Shown here one piece after another: positions 47,361-54,835 of a stretch of DNA of 64,000 bases (position 1 is the stretch's first letter; each line of letters begins with the position of its first letter). The translations under genes and the position numbers were made by a program. Below the pieces are notes generated by a model. The model saw only the letters and a program-made list of their open reading frames with translations, was not told the DNA's origin and searched no databases. Origin of the DNA: Micromonosporaceae bacterium (lineage in GTDB: Bacteria; Actinomycetota; Actinomycetes; Mycobacteriales; Micromonosporaceae); assembly GCA_009377645.1 (NCBI GenBank), contig WHTQ01000006.1, positions 31,680 through 95,679 of the forward strand. Reading direction: 5' to 3'.

Positions 47361-47675
47361 GCGGCCGGGTGATGCCGGCCTGGCATGGACCTCGAGGCTG
47401 GCTACTCGGGCCGGGATCTCGCCGACGTTAAGAACGTCGCCCAGCGACGCCGGGTACCGGTGAGCGAGACCATCGCCGAGCGTGCCCGCGAGGTGCAGCT
47501 GCGGATGGCGCGGACCGGTCAGCATCGTGCAGCGGGCGTAGTGGACCTGCTCACTGCCGCGGTCGCCGAGTTCCACGGTGCCGTCGTGCTCCACTACGAC
47601 ACGGACTTCGAGCACATCGCTGCGGTCAGCGGGCAGCCACACACCTGGGTGGTGCCACGCGGAACCCTGGACTGA
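47357..47675 (+). pseudogene. VapC-type PIN toxin with N-terminal deletion
   Basis: The GTG at 47357 begins VSGRVMP, after which the family sequence jumps frame at about 47385 to DLEAGYSGRDLADV and continues to VLHYDTDFEHIAAVSG and a TGA. The C-terminal PIN acidic residues (YDTDFE) remain, but the N-terminal DNS/T-type segment with the first catalytic Asp, roughly 40 codons, is gone. The remaining 96-codon frame (ATG 47385) cannot be an active nuclease. Confidence 0.8.
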
Positions 47676-47710
47676 GCGGGTGGGCCGGGGCGGTAGTCCT
47701 GCGTGGCGAG

Positions 47711-47744
47711 ATACCTGTGAGGTATGGAGATACCACACAGGTAT
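47711..47744. promoter_or_regulatory. Nested palindrome with four ATACC/GGTAT half-sites
   Basis: ATACCTGTG (47711-47719) pairs with CACAGGTAT (47736-47744), and inside it GGTAT (47721-47725) pairs with ATACC (47730-47734). The 34-bp element is almost fully self-complementary and carries four copies of the same 5-mer. It lies about 85 bp upstream of the NUDIX gene. It may be an operator for a tetrameric or paired-dimer regulator. Confidence 0.5.
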
Positions 47745-47817
47745 GACGGTACGACAGACCCCTTCGCTGCGACGAGCCAGATGTGCGGGCTGTGTGTACC
47801 GTGATCCGGCTCGGCGC

Positions 47818-47823
47818 TATGCT
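47818..47823 (+). promoter_or_regulatory. Leaderless -10 element of NUDIX gene
   Basis: TATGCT, then 6 nt, then ATG (47830). No Shine-Dalgarno. Confidence 0.45.
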
Positions 47824-47829
47824 GACGCG

Positions 47830-48078
47830 ATGAAGCAGCGGCATCGCAGCATTGTGGACGTGCACCTCATCATTCGCAGGGAGGGCAGGATCGTGATGCT
47901 CCGGCGGGCGAACACTGGTTACGGCGACGGCCGCCTGCATCTGCCGAGTGGGCACCTTGAGCGGAACGAGTCAGTGGTCGATGGGGTGATCCGGGAAGCT
48001 AAGGAAGAGATCGGTGTCAAGGTAGAGCCGTCGGGGAGTCTTCTTCTCGCCTCACGACTGGGCGACGTCGCCAGCTGA
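47830..48078 (+). pseudogene. NUDIX hydrolase, C-terminally truncated
   Basis: From the ATG at 47830 the protein opens RSIVDVHLIIRREGRIVML and has a complete NUDIX box (GHLERNESVVDGVIREAKEEIGV, Gly and Glu positions intact) but ends after 82 residues with a tail, SRLGDVAS, unlike the family; usual length is about 150. The C-terminal half of the fold is missing. It may still be transcribed. Confidence 0.7.
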
Positions 48079-48116
48079 CCAGGCGCGGCCCGGCTAGGGC
48101 TGCCGCGGGTCGGTCA

Positions 48117-48155
48117 CGGGTCAGCCAGCCGAGCGGCTCCGGCTGGGCTGACCCG
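48117..48155. terminator. Terminator between NUDIX remnant and YCII gene
   Basis: CGGGTCAGCCAGCCG (48117-48131) faces CGGCTGGGCTGACCCG (48140-48155), a 15-bp stem with one bulged G, between convergent genes. Confidence 0.7.
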
Positions 48156-48179
48156 CGACCGCCACCGGCCGGGACGGCG

Positions 48180-48539
48180 TTACTGCTGCATCATCTCGGC
48201 CAGGTCTTCCTCTTCCACCACTCGGCGGATCTCGGTCTCACCCTTGCCCCAGATCTTCAGCCAGGCCTTCGCGTGCTCGACCGCCGCCTCCTCGGAGTCG
48301 GCGTGGATGATCGCGAAGTTGCTGATCGAGTCCGTGAATGGGCCCGTGGTCACTGAGTTCTGCCCGTCCTCGGACAGCGTGACCCGTACCCCGGTGGCGG
48401 TCGGGTGCAGGCCCTCGGTCGAGTGGAGGATACCCTGGTTCTCCTCCATAAAGGTGCCCATCGCCGCCATCTGCTCGTCGTTCGGCATCGCCGCCTCGTC
48501 CGCGCCCGGGCGGACCCGGTCCATCAGCATGAAGCGCAT
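48180..48539 (-). CDS. YCII-family (DGPF-like) protein
   Basis: A 119-residue protein starting MRFMLMDRVRPGADE with VTTGPFTDSISNFAII, the degenerate DGPF signature. No sigma factor gene adjoins it, unlike the copy at 18249. Function unknown. GGGGAG and AAGGA lie before the ATG. Confidence 0.8.
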   Translation of the reverse strand: MRFMLMDRVRPGADEAAMPNDEQMAAMGTFMEENQGILHSTEGLHPTATGVRVTLSEDGQNSVTTGPFTDSISNFAIIHADSEEAAVEHAKAWLKIWGKGETEIRRVVEEEDLAEMMQQ

Positions 48540-48713
48540 TGTCCTTGCTCCCCTCGCGGTTGGTTGTGGACCTGACTGTAGGCGCCGCGCACCCCGACCC
48601 GGGCGGAATCGACCGGGGCCGTGGCTGGTGTTTACTCATGAAACCTGAGTAAATAGGGCATTTCCGGTGCTAGCCTCAACCCGGCGGAATGATCTCCGGC
48701 CGGGGGGGGCGGG

Positions 48714-50022
48714 ATGTGGTCGTGGTTCGTCGACGCGATGCGCGACCACCCCGAGCTTGCGATCTTCCTGACCATGGCAATCGGGTTCCTGGTCGGCAAG
48801 CTCGGGTTCCGGAGCCTGACCCTCGGCGCGGTGACCGGCACGCTGCTGGCCGGGGTCCTGGTCGGGCAGCTCGATCTCGACATTCCCGACCTGGTGAAGA
48901 CGGTCGCGTTCATCGCCTTCCTGTTCGCGCTCGGCTACCGGGTCGGGCCGCAGTTCTTCGCCGCGCTGCGCAGGGACGGCGTCTCCCAGCTGGTGATCGC
49001 CGTGATCGGCTGCCTGGTCGGGCTCGGGGTGGCGTTCGGGATGGCGAAGCTGATGGGGTACGGCCCGGGCTGGGGATCCGGGCTGCTGGCCGGCGGCCTC
49101 ACCCAGTCGGCGGTGATCGGCGTGGCCACCGACGCGATCAACGGATCCACGTCGATCTCCAGCGACGACAAGCAGACGTTCGTGAACCAGATCCCGGTCG
49201 CGTACGCGGTCTGCTACCTGGCCGGCACCGCCGCGGCCGCGTACTTCCTGTCCACCCTCGCCCCCCGGCTGCTCGGTACCCGCGACCTGGCCGCCGACGC
49301 GCACGCGCTGGAGCAGAAGTACGGGATCGCGCAGGAGCCAGGGCTGGCCCCGGCCTACCGGCGGGTGGTCCGTCGCACCTACCGGATCACCGCCGGGTCG
49401 GAGCTGGACGGGACCACGGTGGCCGGCGAGGAGGCGCTGGCCGTCTCCCGGGGCCGGCGGATCTTCCTGCACCGGTACCGCCGGGACGGGCAGCTGCGGT
49501 TCACCGAGCCGGACACCGTGCTGCGGGCCGGGGACGTGGTCACCGTGACCGCCGACCACGCGGACTTCATCCACGGCCGGATGACCCAGGTCGGGGAGGA
49601 GGTGGACGACCCGGAGCTGCTCTCGTACGAGATCGAGACGCTCCCGATCGTCCTGACCGCCCGGTCGGTCGGCGGCCGGACCCCGGCCGAGCTGGCCTGC
49701 CACCCGCTGGCCCGGGACCTGTATGTCAGCAAGCTGGTCCAAGCAGTACGGTGCGGCGTTGCCGGTGGCGGGTGTCCTGGTGACCCTGGTGCCGGCCAGC
49801 ATCTCGCTGTTCGTGGCCTGGAAGCTGATGCACCTGCCGGCGCCGCTGGCGCTCGGCTCGATCGCCGGGCAGCAGTGCAGCACGCCGGCGATCACGGCTA
49901 TCCAGCAGGTCGCCGGCAACACCACTCCGCTGATGGCCTACACCATCGTCTACGCACTGTCGAACGTGGTGCTGCCGCTGCTGGGCCCGATCGTGGTGGC
50001 CATGTCCGGCGCCCTGGCGTGA
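48714..50022 (+). pseudogene. AspT/YidE-type transporter with internal deletion
   Basis: The first half is a good aspartate:alanine-exchanger-family N-terminus: membrane segments FLTMAIGFLVGKLGF and FLFALGYRVGPQFF, then a TrkA_C domain. At about 49730 the frame breaks inside DLYVSK. From there another frame reads KQYGAALPVAGVLVTLVPAS, then IAGQQCSTPAITAIQQVA and the last membrane segments to a TGA at 50022. Full-length proteins (about 550 residues) have a second TrkA_C and more membrane helices in between, so roughly 100 or more codons are lost and the ends are out of frame. Confidence 0.8.
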
Positions 50023-50030
50023 GCGGCCAC

Positions 50031-50073
50031 CGGGAACCGGGGCGAGGAAGAGCACTCCTCGCCCCGGTTCCCG
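50031..50073. terminator. Bidirectional terminator
   Basis: A perfect 18-bp stem, CGGGAACCGGGGCGAGGA (50031-50048) and its complement (50056-50073), with a 7-nt loop, between convergent genes. A smaller GACCC/GGGTC hairpin follows. Confidence 0.85.
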
Positions 50074-50114
50074 ACCCCCGTTCGGGTCGGCTCCGGCCGG
50101 CTACGGCCGGGTCA

Positions 50115-50726
50115 TCAACGCAGACCGTACGCGTGCGGAATGGTCTGCTCGACGGTGTTGCCCTGGTTGTCGGTCGCGGTCACCCGCAGGCCGGCCACGC
50201 CGTCGGTCTGCGACAGCGCAGGGTTGCGGATGGTGGCCGTGAAGGAGCCGTCACCGGCCGGGCGGGTGCGCACCTCCTGCCACGTGTCACCACCGTCGAA
50301 GCTGACCTCGAGCCGCATCTCGGTCACCTCCGGCGGGGACTCCAGCTGCTGGTAGAAGCCGGTGATCCGGACGGTCTCCGAGCCGCCGGCCGGGAGCGTG
50401 TTGTCCAGGCCGAGGTCCAGGTTGTACCGCAGGAAGATCAGCGGCTCCGGCCGGCACGGTTGTGGCGACGGCTCCAGGCCCCAGAACTCCGCCATGCAGG
50501 GCTGCAGCTCGTGCGCCGTATTCTCGGTCGGCCGGCTGGAGGTGTACTCCCACTCGGTGTGCACCCCGTCGGTGTCGGCCGCCAGGCTGTAGCGGGCCGA
50601 CTCCTCCGGCAGGTCGTACGCGACGACGTCGGCTCCCAGGGTGCAGCCCAGCGACACCAGGGCCGTGCCGGCCAGCGCCGCGAGCATCCCCTTGCGCCGC
50701 CACCGCGGTAGCAGGTTCGCGCTCAT
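50115..50726 (-). CDS. Secreted subtilase C-terminal-domain protein
   Basis: A 203-residue protein with a basic start and a hydrophobic stretch (RWRRKGMLAALAGTALVSLGC), so exported; the Cys is only a poor lipobox match. The remaining 160 residues match the C-terminal domain of subtilase S8-1: MRLEVSFDGGDTWQEV against ARLWISYDDGASWLAR, and LRYNLDLGLDNTLP against VDYDVELDLLNTAP. Its ATG overlaps the TGA of the S8-2 protease (ATGA), so the two are translated together. Probably a detached domain of that protease acting in trans. Confidence 0.8.
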   Translation of the reverse strand: MSANLLPRWRRKGMLAALAGTALVSLGCTLGADVVAYDLPEESARYSLAADTDGVHTEWEYTSSRPTENTAHELQPCMAEFWGLEPSPQPCRPEPLIFLRYNLDLGLDNTLPAGGSETVRITGFYQQLESPPEVTEMRLEVSFDGGDTWQEVRTRPAGDGSFTATIRNPALSQTDGVAGLRVTATDNQGNTVEQTIPHAYGLR

Positions 50727-53700
50727 CGGTTCGTCTCCTCGTCAGTTCGGATTTGGCTGTCAGCCAGGCCATCGCCGGGGTCCCCGAACCCGGTGCCGGA
50801 CAGCTGGCCGACCGGCGCCGGCCCGGCCGGGACGATGCCCGCGCCGATCCGGAACCCGACCGGGACCAGCCGCGGCTCGAGCTCGTTGCCATCCTGGTCG
50901 TAGAGGTGCGTCTCGCACTCCGGTGCCTCGCAGACGGCTTCTCCGAGGATGAAACCGACCGCTCCGGTGTCGTTGACCATTCCGAGCATGTGGGTCCTCG
51001 CCCCGCCGCCGGTGGTCCGGAACAGCACCGGGTAGAGCGCGTCGCCCTCCCGGCAGCCGGCACAGAACGCGCCGCCGATGGTGTACCCCGAGTCGGTGAC
51101 CGGCATCAGCGCCGCCGCCGGGGTGTACGGCCGGAGGTTCCAGGAGACCTGGTCCCGGTCGCCGTCGAACAGCTGGTCCTGCTCCTCGAACACGCTGCTG
51201 TCCGGGTCGACGATGAACGGCTCGGCGTAGGCGAACGTGCTGCCGTTGAACCGGTGGATGACCTCGTCGTCCGCGCTGACGTAGACCGCCAGGCTGGCCT
51301 GGGTCTCGGTCAGCGGGAGGTCGAGCGCGGTGGTTGGCGCCGCACTGCCCGACTCGGTCTGCGGGAACGGTCGCCAGTCCAGGCTACCGACCTCGCCCGG
51401 CCGGTCGGCGTGGAACCGATGCTCCACCCGGTCCAGGTCCGACCACCGGACGCGCTGCGCCAGGTCGGCCGGGACCTCCCCCTCGGTCGCGCTGCCCAGC
51501 GTGTACGCGCGGGACACGGTGCGGTCCGCGTCGACGAACCCGAGCACCCTGCCCTGCTCGATCCGCTGCACCAGCTCGGCACCCTCGTCAGCCGGCAGGC
51601 TGGCGATCGGGAGCGCCGCGTACGGCTCCACCGCCGGGCAGCTGTCCGGCCCGTCCGGGCAGGTGACCGTCGGGGTCGGGGGCGCGCCCAGGCTCACCCG
51701 GCCGGTCTGGCCGGCCACCAGCACGCCCAGTGCGCCCAGCTCGGCGGCGTTCGCCACCCGCTCCCGCAGGGCGGCGAAGTCGCACACCGCGCTGCAGATG
51801 TCGGTCGGGGTCAGCAGCACCAGCGCACCGTCGACCTCAGCCTCGGCCAGCTCCTCGGCCGACCCGGTGCCGGCGTGGACCAGCGTGGACGGGCGGAGCG
51901 CGGCCAACCTGGGCATCGGTAGCCGAACCTGCCGGGACACCGTCGCCTCGCCGTCCTGCCACTGCTGGGTGCCGCCCGGGACGGACACGTCCGGGGTGGC
52001 GTACCGCGGGTGCAGGGTCAGCGACCCGCCGCGGCCGATCGCATCGATGCTCAGCAGGGACGGGACCTCCACCTGCTGGCTGGCGAACGACAGCGTGCCG
52101 ACCGTGACCGGCTCGGTGGGGGTCACCCACCAGCTCGGGTCGCCGTCCTGGTAGGTGCTGGTCAGCGAGCTGCTGACCGACCAGTTTCCGGCCGCGGAGA
52201 TCCGCTGGTAGCCGGCGCTCGCCTGGTAGGTCTCGGTCGGCTCCGGTGCCGCGGTCAGCGCCGGCTGGGCGTCGCCCAGGTCCAGCGTCGCGGTCACCGT
52301 CGACCCGTCGACCTCGACCTGCGGGTCGGTCGCCAACCCGGTCTGGGTCACGCCGTCCGCGTCCTGCCAGCGCAGGCTGGTAGCGACCGCGTAGGCGCCG
52401 TCGAACAGCCGGGCCGTGGTGGTCTCGCCACCGGGCACGATCATCGGGTCGTCGTGCAGGGACACCTGGTCGTCCATCGGCACGATCGCCAGCTCGCCGT
52501 AGCTGACGCCGGTGGCGCCGGCCGGTGCCGTGACCTGGATGGTCACGTCGTGGCGCTGCGGCTCCAGGAACACGTTCACCCGGGAGCTGGCCCGCAGGTC
52601 ACCATTGGCATCAATGGCGTTTACCAGCCCGCCGTACGGGCCGAACAGGTCGCCGTCACCGAGCACGCTGCCGTCCACGGTGACGTCGACCCCGGCGGTC
52701 CCGTTCGCCGGCACGGTCACCTGCTCGGTGCTGAGCGTGATCAGCCCGTCCGGACCCGGGGTGCCGTCGCTGGCGGTCATGCTTCCGGCCAGGTCCAGGG
52801 TGATCGGCGCGTCGGTCACGTTGGTGTACGTGATCGTGTCGGTCACCGGCTGGTGCGGGTACTCGAACCGGCCGAAGACGACGTTGCCGTCGGAGAACAC
52901 GCTCGGGTCGATCGCCCGGGCCACGTCGACCCGGCCGGCGCCCTGCGCGTACAGGTCGAAACCCAGGTCCAGCGAGGTGCCCATCATCAGGCCCTTGAGC
53001 TCCGCCCCGGACAGGTCCGGGTTCTGCTGTGCCACCAGCGCGGTCGCGCCGGCCACGTGCGGGGTGGCCATCGAGGTGCCGCTGGCGGTGGTGTAGAGGT
53101 CGTCCACCGGCGTGCCCATGGTGGTGCCCTCCGCCCGGGCGGCGACGATGTTCACCCCTGGGCCGGCGATGTCCGGCTTCGGCGCATCGTCACCGACCCG
53201 CGGACCCCGGCTGGAGAACGAGGCCATCTGGTCGGACTTGTCTACCGCGGCCACGGTAAGCGCCGCGTCCGCGGCGCCCGGCGTGGCCACCGTGTACGGG
53301 CTCGGGCCGGCGTTACCGGCCGCGATCACGAACAACGTGCCGTACTGCTCGCTGAGCTGGTTGACCGCCATGCTCGCCGGGTCGGTGCCATCGGTGGGGC
53401 CGCCGCCCAGGCTCATGCTCACGATTGGTGCACCGGACTCCGCGGCCCACTGCATCCCGGCGATGATCTGGTCGAACGTGCCGCTGCCGCCGTCGCTGAG
53501 CACCTTGCCGATCAGCAGGTCGGCGCCGGGGGCCACGCCGGGCCGCAGCCCGTTGCTGGCCGCCCCGGTGCCGGCGACGGTGGCCGCCACGTGGGTGCCG
53601 TGCCCGTGCCCGTCCGTAGCGTCGTCATCGTTGTTGATGAAGTCCCGCTGCCCGACGATCTTGCCGGCCACGTCCGGGTGGTTCTGGTCGATGCCGGTGT

Positions 53701-54457
53701 CCAGCACCGCGACCGTCACGCCGGACCCGTCGAAGCCCAGGTCCCAGGCGACCGCCGCGCCGATCTGCGGCACCGAGTCGGCCAGGCTGACCTGCACCAG
53801 CTCGTTCAGCCAGACCTTCTCCACCCCGGCTAGCGGATCGGCGCCGGCGGCCTGCGCGGCGGCCGGGCCGTTGCCGGCCGCTGCCTGCACCGCCTGCCAC
53901 CACTGGCCGTCCCCGGCGATCGTGGCGACGCTGGCGTCGATGCTGGACAGGGTGCGGGTGGTGGTCGCCCCGGTCACCTGCGGTGCCCGGGCCGCCGCGG
54001 CGGCGGTGGTGTGCTCCACCAGCACCGGGACCTCGCCCACGGTGCCGTTCGCGACATGCTTGCCCAGCTCGACCAGGTTGAACAGGTTCCAGTCCAGCCG
54101 GTCTTCGCGCAGCAGCGACAGCGCGTCGTCCGGTACGACGTAGACGCTGGTCTCGGTGGTGAAGGTGTGGAATGCGAGCGAGCCGGAGCCGGGCCGGTCG
54201 GCGGCGGTAACCTTCTGCACCACCGGACGCCCGTCCGGGTCGACGCCGACCTGCACCTGGTCACCGGTGACCAGAGTCAGCGGCACGCTGGCCGAGGTTG
54301 CGGCGGCTGCCCGCAGCAGCTCCGGCGCGGCGAGCTGGATGGTGTCCGGAACCGGGTTCCGGACCGGGCTGGCATTGGCCGTCGTGGAAGACAGGACCAA
54401 CCCCAGAGCGGTTACTGCGACGATCGCGGCGCCCAGGCGCCGCCCGAGTCGGTTCAT
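50723..54457 (-). CDS. Secreted S8 family serine peptidase (subtilase S8-2)
   Basis: A 1244-residue secreted subtilase, paralogous to S8-1. Signal peptide to about residue 29 (TTANAS), propeptide with LTLVTGDQVQVGV, catalytic Asp253 (VLDTGIDQNHPD), His286 (HGHGTHVAA), oxyanion Asn in AAGNAGPS and Ser462 (GTSMATPHVAG). Beta-sandwich and PA-like parts follow. It ends (HLYDQDGNELEPRL and a linker) where S8-1 continues into its C-terminal domain, which is here a separate downstream gene. GGAGG precedes the ATG. The LAL regulator gene is upstream in the same direction. Confidence 0.92.
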   Translation of the reverse strand: MNRLGRRLGAAIVAVTALGLVLSSTTANASPVRNPVPDTIQLAAPELLRAAAATSASVPLTLVTGDQVQVGVDPDGRPVVQKVTAADRPGSGSLAFHTFTTETSVYVVPDDALSLLREDRLDWNLFNLVELGKHVANGTVGEVPVLVEHTTAAAAARAPQVTGATTTRTLSSIDASVATIAGDGQWWQAVQAAAGNGPAAAQAAGADPLAGVEKVWLNELVQVSLADSVPQIGAAVAWDLGFDGSGVTVAVLDTGIDQNHPDVAGKIVGQRDFINNDDDATDGHGHGTHVAATVAGTGAASNGLRPGVAPGADLLIGKVLSDGGSGTFDQIIAGMQWAAESGAPIVSMSLGGGPTDGTDPASMAVNQLSEQYGTLFVIAAGNAGPSPYTVATPGAADAALTVAAVDKSDQMASFSSRGPRVGDDAPKPDIAGPGVNIVAARAEGTTMGTPVDDLYTTASGTSMATPHVAGATALVAQQNPDLSGAELKGLMMGTSLDLGFDLYAQGAGRVDVARAIDPSVFSDGNVVFGRFEYPHQPVTDTITYTNVTDAPITLDLAGSMTASDGTPGPDGLITLSTEQVTVPANGTAGVDVTVDGSVLGDGDLFGPYGGLVNAIDANGDLRASSRVNVFLEPQRHDVTIQVTAPAGATGVSYGELAIVPMDDQVSLHDDPMIVPGGETTTARLFDGAYAVATSLRWQDADGVTQTGLATDPQVEVDGSTVTATLDLGDAQPALTAAPEPTETYQASAGYQRISAAGNWSVSSSLTSTYQDGDPSWWVTPTEPVTVGTLSFASQQVEVPSLLSIDAIGRGGSLTLHPRYATPDVSVPGGTQQWQDGEATVSRQVRLPMPRLAALRPSTLVHAGTGSAEELAEAEVDGALVLLTPTDICSAVCDFAALRERVANAAELGALGVLVAGQTGRVSLGAPPTPTVTCPDGPDSCPAVEPYAALPIASLPADEGAELVQRIEQGRVLGFVDADRTVSRAYTLGSATEGEVPADLAQRVRWSDLDRVEHRFHADRPGEVGSLDWRPFPQTESGSAAPTTALDLPLTETQASLAVYVSADDEVIHRFNGSTFAYAEPFIVDPDSSVFEEQDQLFDGDRDQVSWNLRPYTPAAALMPVTDSGYTIGGAFCAGCREGDALYPVLFRTTGGGARTHMLGMVNDTGAVGFILGEAVCEAPECETHLYDQDGNELEPRLVPVGFRIGAGIVPAGPAPVGQLSGTGFGDPGDGLADSQIRTDEETNR

Positions 54458-54835
54458 CTCCGGCCTCCCGCGTCGTTCGCGGTCAGGCCGGGTGCCTTGC
54501 GTGGGGACATCACGAGCCTTTCTGCTCCATCGTTGATGGCGTCCTTGTGAGACATCGCCAACGGTCCCGGCGGATCAGCCCGGACCGGATCTGTCTCGGC
54601 AGCGCGGTGACGCTGCGACCCCCGCGGCAGAGGGCCCGCCGGGCGGCGGGCGCAGTGCTGGTGCGGGGGCGCCGGGAGGCCCACGGGCTACCGGCCAGAC
54701 TCGGTCAGGTGGTCCGGTGCGTCCACGACCGGAGGCCGCGCGGCGGGCGCCGGGCCCGGAACGGCGTAGCCGGCCACCCAGAGGGTGATTCGTGTTGCAC
54801 ACGCGGTCAACCTAGGGCGGCGGACAGATGAACAG
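54458..54835 (-). other. Gap between LAL regulator and S8-2: possible short upstream ORF
   Basis: A 378-bp gap. A 33-codon frame (ATG 54555, MSHKDAINDGAERLVMSP and on) ends in a TGA that overlaps the S8-2 ATG. It has no good Shine-Dalgarno at 54555, but an internal ATG follows AAAGG. It could be a leader peptide that couples to S8-2, or chance. Nothing else recognisable is present apart from the element at 54791-54810. Confidence 0.3.
54791..54810 (-). promoter_or_regulatory. Possible -35 and operator for S8-2
   Basis: On the minus strand TTGACC (54805-54810) is followed by CGTGT-GCA-ACACG (54791-54803), a perfect 5-bp inverted repeat where a promoter spacer would lie. No good -10 is visible, so this is a weak candidate. 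Confidence 0.3.

Noticed and set aside
50115..50726. The small secreted protein as a simple frameshift product of S8-2
   Set aside because: It has its own export signal absent from S8-1 at that point, begins in an ATGA overlap and falls at a domain boundary; a sequence error is still listed as the refuting test.
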